A DNA stretch of 64,000 nucleotides, taken from assembly GCF_041080815.1 (NCBI RefSeq), contig NZ_CP160205.1, positions 620,001-684,000 on the forward strand. The letters run 5' to 3'. Below the pieces are notes generated by a model that worked only from the letters and a program-made list of their open reading frames with translations, was not told where the DNA came from and made no database searches. The stretch is from Mucilaginibacter yixingensis (GTDB lineage Bacteria; Bacteroidota; Bacteroidia; Sphingobacteriales; Sphingobacteriaceae). This document shows positions 9,632 through 16,702 of the stretch, piece after piece; the stretch's first letter is position 1; each line of letters begins with the position of its first letter. Both the position numbers and the translations under genes were made by a program.

Positions 9632-10666
9632 TTAAATGGAATAGCCCTTTTGCAACATAAATTTCTTCCCATCTGTTACATAGGTGAGCCTTAACAGTTT
9701 TTTTAACATCTCCATAACGTCCGGCAGACTTTGGTCATTAAAATCGGCCTGGAGCAGGTAATTACCCAACTCTTTATCCTGCAGGATGATTTCCACATTA
9801 AATTGTTTGTTTAACGCCGAGACCACTTCTTTTAAAGGAACATTGTCAAAAGAAAGACTGGCTTTTTCCCAAATACTGATAGACGATGCCGTATTGACTT
9901 TACCGATCTGCAGGTTATTCTGTGCTTTTTCATAAATAACATTTTGACGCGGTAACAGCATCACATTGTCTTTCAAACCGGCGTTTGATTTGAATAAGCC
10001 TTTGCGCTGATTATCCGGGGCAATCGTAACCGAGACCTTACCGGTAACCACCGCAACTTCGGCGAGAGATGAATTTTTGAAATCACGTATCCTGAAACTT
10101 GTGCCCCAAACCCGGGTTGTTATGTTCTTACTGTAAACCACAAATGGGTGGGCTTTATCTTTAGTTACTTCAAAAAATGATTCACCGGACAAAGTCACTT
10201 CCCGCAACTCCTTTTTAAATATTTTATGATACTTAATTTGAGCATCGGGACTAAGCCACACAATACTGTTGTCTGGAAGGATTTGCTTTGCTATGGCCTG
10301 CGAACGGTTGGTGATCACAATTTCCTCATCCTGAACAGAAGCAGTTGCTTGTGTTGATCTTTGAGGTTTCAGTAAGCCCGGGAGATAAATCACCAGGATA
10401 ATAGCAGCGGCGGCACCGATAAAATAAACAACGCGTTTGAGGTATTTTACCCTATTATTTTTTATTTCTTGATCAGGATGGATGCCCGATTCGATATTGT
10501 CAAACATACGCGTACTTAATTCCTGTTTTTGCAGGTCCGTTAGCGTTTCGTAATGATCCATTTTAGCATCAAACGAATTGTACCACTTCAATACGATAGC
10601 CTTTTCTTCCAGGGTGCATTCTCCCCGCAGGTATTTTTCTATCAATTCAGGCGAAATTGGTTTCAT
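9632..10666 (-). CDS. FecR-family anti-sigma factor
   Basis: A 344-residue protein with a short cytoplasmic N-terminal part (1-78) that would hold the sigma factor. One membrane helix follows at ~79-98 (VVYFIGAAAAIILVIYLPGLL), then the periplasmic FecR domain (ITNRSQAIAKQILPDNSIVWLSPDAQIKY, LSGESFFEVTKDKAHPFVV) and the C-terminal DUF4974/STN-like part. It transmits occupancy of the SusC receptor to the ECF sigma factor. Its partner sigma gene (15591-16184) should lie directly upstream but is now 4.9 kb away because of the transposon insertion. Confidence 0.93.
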   Translation of the reverse strand: MKPISPELIEKYLRGECTLEEKAIVLKWYNSFDAKMDHYETLTDLQKQELSTRMFDNIESGIHPDQEIKNNRVKYLKRVVYFIGAAAAIILVIYLPGLLKPQRSTQATASVQDEEIVITNRSQAIAKQILPDNSIVWLSPDAQIKYHKIFKKELREVTLSGESFFEVTKDKAHPFVVYSKNITTRVWGTSFRIRDFKNSSLAEVAVVTGKVSVTIAPDNQRKGLFKSNAGLKDNVMLLPRQNVIYEKAQNNLQIGKVNTASSISIWEKASLSFDNVPLKEVVSALNKQFNVEIILQDKELGNYLLQADFNDQSLPDVMEMLKKLLRLTYVTDGKKFMLQKGYSI

Positions 10667-10764
10667 TTATCGGGAATATAGGTTTCAATTTTACTGTAAC
10701 ATATTCATGACAGTTCTCGACAGGCCTACCCCCTAAACGTTTAAGAAATTTTTTTCAGGCGGCT

Positions 10765-10769
10765 ATTGC
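10765..10769. repeat. Target-site duplication ATTGC (left copy)
   Basis: ATTGC directly precedes the TGTCA terminus at 10770. The same five bases follow the other terminus at 15521-15525. A 5-bp duplication is what Tn7/Tn5053-type transposases make. Confidence 0.93.
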
Positions 10770-10821
10770 TGTCACTTTTCACATTTCATCATACACATTT
10801 TTCACATTTCATCATACACTT
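10770..10821. repeat. Terminal inverted repeat, tniQ-side end, with two TnsB-site-like repeats
   Basis: Starts TGTCAC. It contains two copies of a 22-bp unit (TTTTCACATTTCATCATACA core) at 10776-10797 and 10799-10820, spaced 23 bp apart. A degraded third copy (GATTTGATACAC, 10834-10845) may follow. Such arrays are the expected TnsB binding sites. Confidence 0.88.
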
Positions 10822-10869
10822 TCTATTATTGCCGATTTGATACACCGTTGCTGATGTTGGTCTGCCAAT

Positions 10870-12150
10870 TCAATTCCAGCACTCCTCACGGTTAAACAGG
10901 TATCTTAGTCTTCTTGTATCGTCGATACCATACAATCGCTGTATCCTTTCTATATTGTCCGGATTGATACAGTCGGAATCATCGTCTTCATATTTATTGT
11001 CATCGTAAAAGTATTCATCATAGTCATAATCGAGCCTTTTAAGGCAGGGTTCTTTCATTCTGACTGTACAGGTATCTGTGTTATCGTGTTTTAGGTTATC
11101 AAGTTTGGCCGGAAAGGATGGTTCTAAACCGTGACGAACTGCCTCCCAGAACCAGTAAGGCGCATTGGGGAAGTCGGATAATAGGCTACTCTTTTTAACC
11201 TTATGAGTAAGGCAGAGATCAATGAACCTATGCGGCCAGTCTTGCAGCACCCAATGTGCCAGCATGATAACGACCGCTCTTTTTTTAACTGGCAAGTCTC
11301 GGAGGACTATAGTATCATTATACGGACGAAGATCGCTGTGAGACAGATTATTCTCCCAATAAACATACTCTGCAAGCTTTTTTATATTTCTGTCAGTCTG
11401 TTTGTCGATTAGTAATAATGAGGCCATGTGATGCAGAACTTTGAAGTAGGACTCTGTGTAAATGACTTTTTCGTTAAGCCCGTGTTCCATGATTTCAAAG
11501 AGTAGCTGCTGGGTTTTAACAACCCGAACAGGTGCAATTTCCGGTTCACAATCCGTAACATCCTTGCCGCAATGGTGACAATAAACCATATGTTCATAGA
11601 CGCTTTGATGAGCGAAGTTAGGCTGGCGCACATCAATAAAGGAGTTGCCTTTATGGCAATGCGGGCAACTTTCTATCAGGTAATATCCACATTTGGTACA
11701 GGCAAATGATATGGCTAAGCGCCATTGTTTTTTAAAGTAGGGTTCGCTTTCCAGGCATTTAGGGCAGAACATCAGGCCGGAGCTATGCTGCATATAACCA
11801 CTTTTGCTTCCTATCCTTTTACTGGGTATGATCCATTGCTCCGGGGCATACAACAGGTTTTTTTGAGCAAACAGCACATGCTTATAAAAGGCCATCGTTG
11901 TGGCATTAACCTCTGCAAAAGTGCAATTGGTCTTCTCAGCCAGTATATTAAGATTGGCATCGCCTACTATACGGTCAATGTCTGGGTTGCCACTATAGCT
12001 TGGCCAAATGTAGGCGCACATTTCCTTTGTGGTCAATCCATGCTGATAAGCCATTCTTGCCATCCAACTGCTCAAAAGTTCATCGGGAAAAGGTTTACAA
12101 AGCGCCGGTAGCAGTTGATTATTTCTCGTTTCAAACAGGTTAAAGCTCAT
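10870..12150 (-). CDS. tniQ: TniQ-family target-selection protein of the Tn7-like element
   Basis: A 426-residue protein. The N-terminal part has the TniQ signature (FPDELLSSWMARMAYQHGL). Zinc-ribbon cysteine pairs follow at residues 129/132, 151/154, 162/165 and 191/194. TniQ/TnsD proteins pick the target and recruit TnsC. At 426 residues it is shorter than sequence-specific TnsD of Tn7 and close to, or slightly longer than, Tn5053-type TniQ. The acidic C-terminus (YDYDEYFYDDNKYEDDDSD, ~385-403) is unusual. It starts 58 bp after the tnsC stop. How it chooses sites is unknown; no second TniQ/TnsD gene is present. Confidence 0.88.
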   Translation of the reverse strand: MSFNLFETRNNQLLPALCKPFPDELLSSWMARMAYQHGLTTKEMCAYIWPSYSGNPDIDRIVGDANLNILAEKTNCTFAEVNATTMAFYKHVLFAQKNLLYAPEQWIIPSKRIGSKSGYMQHSSGLMFCPKCLESEPYFKKQWRLAISFACTKCGYYLIESCPHCHKGNSFIDVRQPNFAHQSVYEHMVYCHHCGKDVTDCEPEIAPVRVVKTQQLLFEIMEHGLNEKVIYTESYFKVLHHMASLLLIDKQTDRNIKKLAEYVYWENNLSHSDLRPYNDTIVLRDLPVKKRAVVIMLAHWVLQDWPHRFIDLCLTHKVKKSSLLSDFPNAPYWFWEAVRHGLEPSFPAKLDNLKHDNTDTCTVRMKEPCLKRLDYDYDEYFYDDNKYEDDDSDCINPDNIERIQRLYGIDDTRRLRYLFNREECWN

Positions 12151-12208
12151 ATGGCCATCTGTTCGTATTGTTTTTGGCGGTTATCCGGCCCTACATAACT
12201 GATATTAT

Positions 12209-13033
12209 TCAGTATAGTATGTCGATATGTTCTTTACCAGTGTGGATTGCCATGATCGCCGCTTTCTTGATAATGGTAGATATTTCGCCAATGGTGCCGC
12301 CGGACATCCCCAATATTTTGATGGCAATATCTTCTTTGGTCAGGTTGGAACTTTCGTGTAATGGCAGCATGGCCTCAAAGCTGGACAACAGCCGGAAGTA
12401 ATCACCATCCAGTTTCCAGGTGGGTAATATAGCTGGCTCAAAGCGGTTAGAGATTTGCCGGTCTGTATTGATTGCGCTTAAAGCGTCCCGGATACCTGCG
12501 CCAACAATAACGATTTGCAGGTCATTCGCCAGCCCTTTGATCTCGTTTAGAAAAGCGCGTTGGTTCAGATATGCACCGGCCAGTATATGGTGTATCTCAT
12601 CAATGATCAGGATGCGCGTTCCCACGGCCCGCAAGATCTTAAACACCTGGTAACGAAGCGCAATCTCGTTGCTGGAAACACGGTAAGGAGCATTTAATGC
12701 TTCTAATATATTGACAAAGAAAGCTTTTTCAACCGGTTTGGGAGGTGCCTGCACATACACAACCGGGATGGTCAAGTTCTCTGTTTCAGGCGTTACGACC
12801 GGCCTGTAGGCATCAAAGAACTTTTGCAAAAGGTGGGATTTGCCGTTGGATGTCCGGGCGCAAAGTAAAAGTGCAGGCATACGTGTGGTCTTCGGATGAT
12901 CCATCAGGTCTTCCAGCGTTTGCAGTACTTCTTTTGCACGTTTGTAGGGTATCCAGTAGTCAGCTTTGATATGGGCGATCCGCTCGCGGTCAGACAATTT
13001 AGAAGTAAGATTTGTTTTTGTTAAAAGGGTCAT
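12209..13033 (-). CDS. tniB: TnsC/TniB-type AAA+ transposition regulator
   Basis: A 274-residue ATPase. Walker A is ARTSNGKS (59-66, Lys65), Walker B is ILIIDEIHH (Asp145, Glu146), and a sensor region GAGIRDAL is near 195. By family it forms filaments on DNA, bridges TniQ and the transposase, and gives target immunity. The length fits TniB of Tn5053/Tn402 rather than the ~550-residue TnsC of Tn7, so this element mixes a TniB-type ATPase with a TnsA nuclease. Its first 35 bases overlap the end of tnsB, which implies coupled translation. Confidence 0.9.
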   Translation of the reverse strand: MTLLTKTNLTSKLSDRERIAHIKADYWIPYKRAKEVLQTLEDLMDHPKTTRMPALLLCARTSNGKSHLLQKFFDAYRPVVTPETENLTIPVVYVQAPPKPVEKAFFVNILEALNAPYRVSSNEIALRYQVFKILRAVGTRILIIDEIHHILAGAYLNQRAFLNEIKGLANDLQIVIVGAGIRDALSAINTDRQISNRFEPAILPTWKLDGDYFRLLSSFEAMLPLHESSNLTKEDIAIKILGMSGGTIGEISTIIKKAAIMAIHTGKEHIDILY

Positions 13034-14756
13034 GTTCTAAGTCTTCAAAAGGTAGATAAACGGCATTGGGGTCATATTTGAACTCGGTTTCTGTATCATC
13101 GGGTTCGACAACTTGCATAAACTGATTTCTGATATTATTTGCTGTCGCGTAATTTTTGCGGGTTTGGTTTCGGCGGCGTTTGGCCGACGCAGTATTATTG
13201 ACCGCGCTGTTTTCCATATTCCTTAACCGTGCATAGGTCTCGAAGATGATATTTTCATCCACGCGGGATATACCCTGCGCCTTTAACACCCGCAGGATTT
13301 CTTTATGCTCCCAGATCGTGATGGACGGATACGAAGTATTCCGGTAGCGGATATCATAGTATTGCTCAGTTTCAGGATCATAAAAGTAGATCGTGCTGAT
13401 ATCTCTCGGGTCTCTTTTAAAGGCAAACTTCCTTTTAGACCTGTCCATAGAATTGGGCTGGTTGTAGGCATGTATCCATTTCCGCAAGATGTCACCATAA
13501 TAAGCTATGCCATCGATGGATACCCCATAGCGCTGAACCGTGCGTTCTTCAAACGGCATAAAGTCAAGCTTCAGCTTTAATTCATCTATCATTCTGATAT
13601 CCTTACCGACCCCGATCTGATGCAGATTGCCCGATATTCCTTCGTTGTAACGGGCAAGTGGCGTGGTGCCAATGCCGGAATGTTTTCGCTGATGGTAAAC
13701 ACCAACGATGAAGTCGGCGACCCATTTTTCCAGTTCGGTTAAAGTGAAACAGGCTTTACCTTCTGAGTCATAATGTTTCCTGTCTTTTATATTGGAAAAG
13801 GTCGTTCCGGGTAACGCATGTATTTCCCGAAGTACGGTACCCATCAGGCGTTCGATATGGCCGCCATAATGTGGTTTGGTTACCGGTCGGAAGTTGATCT
13901 CTATGCCATATTCCTGGCAGGATCGTTCTAACGAACGGCCTCTGAACTCGCGGGCGTTATCCATGTAAAGTGATCTCATTACCCCATGACAAGGCCATTT
14001 ACCAGGCACATCAAGGCGGCTTAACCAAAGTTCCTTTGGCAATATCGCGTGGGATAAACATAGACCTGTTCCCAAAACACCAGGCGGGTCCAGCGATATA
14101 TAAAAGCCGACGACCATCCTGCTGTACACATCAATGGCCAGCGTGATCCAGGGCCTGCCGACACATTCCCGGTTTATCTCGTCAACAACAAGAATATCAA
14201 GTTTGGTATGATCGATCTGTACTGCGGCAAGCGGGTAGTCTGCATTGGGAAACTGATCCAACAAAGGGTCATATTTATAACCGGCAATACTGCTGTCATA
14301 TCTGCGCGCCAGTTTTTGTTCCTCGCTGATCTGGGCGATGCGCCTCCTGACCGTACTATAATGAGGGACAGGCAGGCCCGCCTCGCGGCACTTCAGTGTT
14401 ACATCGATAGTAGCTTTCTTTAAAGAAAGCTTTTGTTTGTTAAGATACCGGCTATTGATAACTTCTTCAACAATGGTTTCCGTGTCTACGGCGATCCGCT
14501 TTGTTCCTTTAGGGCATCCGGTATCATCTTTAAGCAACGAGGATACAGATTGGGTTTGCGTGTACCGTTCCAACCACCTGTAAATAGTCTGCCTGGTTAC
14601 TTTTGACTTTCTGGCAACTGATGCGATTGTAAAGCCTGGCTCATTATCAATGAGGGGTAATATGATATAATAGCGCTTTAAAGCAACTTCCCACTCAGCA
14701 TTTGAAAGATTGGATAATGCTCTAATGCCGTTTACCGGTGCTGCTGCTGTTTCCAT
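12999..14756 (-). CDS. tnsB: TnsB/TniA-type DDE transposase
   Basis: A 585-residue transposase. An N-terminal helix-turn-helix (~40-65, FTIASVARKSKVTRQTIYRWLERY) and a second DNA-binding domain precede the rve-type catalytic core. The DDE triad is readable: Asp182 (VQIDHT), Asp266 (LYMDNAREF) and Glu302 (GGHIERLMG), with the classic 35-residue D-E spacing. A Mu-type beta-barrel domain (~430-500) follows. The C-terminus (PFEDLEHDPFNKNKSYF) may contact TnsC. It cuts and joins the 3' ends of the element. It overlaps tnsA by 25 bp and tnsC by 35 bp. Confidence 0.94.
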   Translation of the reverse strand: METAAAPVNGIRALSNLSNAEWEVALKRYYIILPLIDNEPGFTIASVARKSKVTRQTIYRWLERYTQTQSVSSLLKDDTGCPKGTKRIAVDTETIVEEVINSRYLNKQKLSLKKATIDVTLKCREAGLPVPHYSTVRRRIAQISEEQKLARRYDSSIAGYKYDPLLDQFPNADYPLAAVQIDHTKLDILVVDEINRECVGRPWITLAIDVYSRMVVGFYISLDPPGVLGTGLCLSHAILPKELWLSRLDVPGKWPCHGVMRSLYMDNAREFRGRSLERSCQEYGIEINFRPVTKPHYGGHIERLMGTVLREIHALPGTTFSNIKDRKHYDSEGKACFTLTELEKWVADFIVGVYHQRKHSGIGTTPLARYNEGISGNLHQIGVGKDIRMIDELKLKLDFMPFEERTVQRYGVSIDGIAYYGDILRKWIHAYNQPNSMDRSKRKFAFKRDPRDISTIYFYDPETEQYYDIRYRNTSYPSITIWEHKEILRVLKAQGISRVDENIIFETYARLRNMENSAVNNTASAKRRRNQTRKNYATANNIRNQFMQVVEPDDTETEFKYDPNAVYLPFEDLEHDPFNKNKSYF

Positions 14757-15388
14757 ATCTTCGTGTTCATGGTTATTTTTTCATCCAGATCAAAAGTGAG
14801 AACGCGATCCGCCACCAATTGCCAAAGCGTATAAAGAAGCTGATCATTGATTTCAAATGAAGGGTCATTTATTAACTGTAGTGGGGTAAGTGTGGCTTGT
14901 TGCGCATACCGGTTATTAATAATCTGCAATAAACCGGCATCGGTCTTTTGACCTTTATACCTATTTAGAAACTTGATGTTGTATAAACGGTCTGTCCTGA
15001 TCTCATTTTCTGTAATGACACAGAACTCATAGCCATTTTGATGGGCGTACTTTCGTGCCGCATTGAACTTTGGCTCAAGCGCATCTTTTTTTTCGATCAG
15101 TTCTGCCTGGTACTTTACTTCTATTAATAAAGGCTTGCGTTCCAGTTCGGGCCTGTAATAAACGGCAACATCCGGTGTATAGCGGCGGGAATAACCTTGA
15201 TCTGAATAAAATATGGTTACCGGCTGGGCGGTGAATTTTACAATATCGGGGTCATACTCCAGCAAAGAAAAATGATCACGTTCAAGCGCACTTTCAAAGT
15301 GCTGGCTTGTAGGCGATTTTCCGGTAATATGTTTACCGGTAATGGAACGGTTGTTTGGCCCGATCTTGCGAGCCGGCTTTGAAAACAT
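14732..15388 (-). CDS. tnsA: TnsA-like endonuclease
   Basis: A 218-residue protein with the TnsA nuclease fold. The region FESALERDHFSLLEYDPDI carries the catalytic Glu (36), YTPDVAVYY carries Asp73, and IEVKYQ gives the E90-x-K92 pair. By family TnsA nicks the 5' ends so that the element is excised cleanly. It is followed by a C-terminal TnsC-interacting-type domain (~140-218). Length is a little below Tn7 TnsA (273). First gene of the operon; its start lies 132 bp inside the end of the transposon, leaving room for TnsB sites and a promoter. Confidence 0.9.
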   Translation of the reverse strand: MFSKPARKIGPNNRSITGKHITGKSPTSQHFESALERDHFSLLEYDPDIVKFTAQPVTIFYSDQGYSRRYTPDVAVYYRPELERKPLLIEVKYQAELIEKKDALEPKFNAARKYAHQNGYEFCVITENEIRTDRLYNIKFLNRYKGQKTDAGLLQIINNRYAQQATLTPLQLINDPSFEINDQLLYTLWQLVADRVLTFDLDEKITMNTKIWKQQQHR

Positions 15389-15452
15389 TATCAGATTTGT
15401 AATTGGTGCCGCAAAGTTGTTTACTGGCTACAAATATTGATTTGACAATTTT

Positions 15453-15467
15453 TTAACACCGTGTTAA
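15453..15467. promoter_or_regulatory. 15-bp palindrome in the tnsA promoter region
   Basis: TTAACAC-C-GTGTTAA is a perfect palindrome placed just inside the TnsB-site repeats and 65 bp upstream of tnsA. A minus-strand AATATTTG (7/8 to TAnnTTTG, 15431-15438) lies between it and the gene. It is a candidate operator or transposase site; no other element gene encodes an obvious repressor. Confidence 0.35.
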
Positions 15468-15468
15468 C

Positions 15469-15520
15469 AAGTGTATGATTAAGTATGAAAAATGTGTATG
15501 ATTAAATAAGGAAAGTGACA
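15469..15520. repeat. Terminal inverted repeat, tnsA-side end
   Basis: Read inward from 15520 it begins TGTCACTTT and matches the other end at 45 of 52 positions. GTGTATGATTAA occurs at 15471-15482 and 15494-15505, giving the same 23-bp spacing as at the other end. Confidence 0.88.
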
Positions 15521-15525
15521 ATTGC
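15521..15525. repeat. Target-site duplication ATTGC (right copy)
   Basis: Directly follows the TGACA terminus at 15520 and equals 10765-10769. Removing 10770-15525 restores a simple sigma-fecR intergenic region of about 170 bp. Confidence 0.93.
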
Positions 15526-15590
15526 TCTGTGGGATTCCAGACGTTTTTGTCCGTTATACGGCAGGCATTTGGGGGAAATCAATAGCAAGG

Positions 15591-16184
15591 CTATCGTAAC
15601 TTATGGAAAAAAATGTATAACAGGGGGATCAGCAGGAATTGAAGGCTGACCCGTAAAAACCGGATAGCACGGGTGATATGATTCTCCACTGTTTTTTCTG
15701 AAATACCGAGCTCGGAGGCTATTTGCTTGTTGCTTTTATGGTGTTTGCGGCTCAGTTCAAAAACGGAACGGCACTTATCAGGAAGTGTACTTAATTTGCT
15801 GTCGATATGATGATTTAAATCCTTAACCAGGACACTTTCCTCCGTGGAATTATCATAGTCTGCTTTTTCAAAACCGGATAACCATTGGATTTTTTTTCGG
15901 ACTGCTTCTTTTTGGATATGGTTTAACACCATATTTCGTATGGTTGTAAAAAGGTAACCACTCAAAGATGATGTTATTTTAATGTTCGACCGGTTCTTCC
16001 AGAGTTTAATAAACAAATCCTGAACAATTTCTTCGGCAGCATCAGTGGAAGAGCAACGTTTATAAGCGGCAGAATACAATTGCGCGTGATAACGACGATA
16101 TATCTCAGCAAAAACAGCAGGGTCTTCCGTTGCATTGAATCGGCTTACAATCTGTTCATCGGTTATTTTTGCCAAATCTTCCAT
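15591..16184 (-). CDS. ECF sigma factor (FecI-like)
   Basis: A 197-residue sigma-70 family protein. Sigma region 2 is at ~25-95 (FAEIYRRYHAQLYSAAYKRC, DAAEEIVQDLFIKLWKNR) and region 4 at ~130-180 (LPDKCRSVFELSRKHHKSNKQIASELGISEKTVENHITRAIRFLR). A hydrophobic tail (LLIPLLYIFFH) is common in Bacteroidota FecI proteins. It should switch on the SusC/SusD operon when FecR releases it. The transposon now lies 66-70 bp beyond its stop codon, so it no longer adjoins fecR. Confidence 0.93.
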   Translation of the reverse strand: MEDLAKITDEQIVSRFNATEDPAVFAEIYRRYHAQLYSAAYKRCSSTDAAEEIVQDLFIKLWKNRSNIKITSSLSGYLFTTIRNMVLNHIQKEAVRKKIQWLSGFEKADYDNSTEESVLVKDLNHHIDSKLSTLPDKCRSVFELSRKHHKSNKQIASELGISEKTVENHITRAIRFLRVSLQFLLIPLLYIFFHKLR

Positions 16185-16702
16185 TCCAAAAAACGGTAAT
16201 CAATCAAGGATTAAAAATTCAAATACTATACCGATTAAATATCTGTTCAAAGTCCGCAATCGCGTAATAATTGGTTAATAAGCTAACGTGTACCCAGGTT
16301 ATTGAAGCACTAAGGTATAAATAAATTTATAAATGTAAAATATACAATTAAATAGCTGAATGGGCGATTCAACGAAGAAGATGCTGATTTCCCGTGCTAA
16401 TATTTTTTCGCTTGTAGCAGGAACTTTCTTTTTTTACTCCTCATAGCGAACCATGGCGTTATTGATCTGCAACGAAATCAGGAGTGGCCATCTCTCCTGA
16501 GGATGATCAGGACCTTCATACCGGACATTCAGATGGTTTGGTATGCGCAATGAATTTAAATAGAAGCCGTTAAAGCCGCATGTGAAACACGTTGTATGGA
16601 ATACCGGCGAATCTTTCACATCTGACAAAACCGGAAACCCTATGAGCGATGTAAAAATTATAAATGATCGTGGGGCGCTACTAATTAAAAAGCAAGATCT
16701 TC
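16185..16702. other. 518-bp gap upstream of the sigma gene
   Basis: AT-rich, especially 16260-16370, where the sigma promoter probably lies. A 64-codon minus-strand frame (16434-16628) and a 25-codon plus-strand frame (16641-16718, starting MSDVK) exist. Neither shows a domain or convincing start context. I see no RNA gene or mobile element. Confidence 0.5.

Larger units (their letters stand above)
10770..15520 (-). mobile_element. Complete Tn7-like transposon, tnsA-tnsB-tnsC-tniQ only
   Basis: A 4,751-bp element with both ends visible. Each terminus starts TGTCACTTT, the 52-bp ends match at 45 positions, and ATTGC is duplicated outside. It encodes only TnsA, TnsB, a TniB-type TnsC and TniQ, all on the minus strand and nearly filling the element; no cargo, resolvase, Cas gene or CRISPR is present. 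Having TnsA without a TniR resolvase predicts cut-and-paste movement rather than cointegrate formation. It sits in the gap between an ECF sigma gene and its fecR. All four genes are intact, so it may be active. Confidence 0.93.

Noticed and set aside
10770..15520. CRISPR-associated transposon (CAST)
   Set aside because: The element has no Cas12k, Cascade or array; the 23-bp repeats at its ends are transposase sites, only two per end, with no spacer variation.
15591..16184. Sigma gene as transposon cargo
   Set aside because: It lies outside the terminal repeats and target duplication and pairs with fecR on the other side.
16434..16628. 64-residue minus-strand gene
   Set aside because: No domain, no supported start, and amino-acid composition is not convincing; left as part of the intergenic gap.
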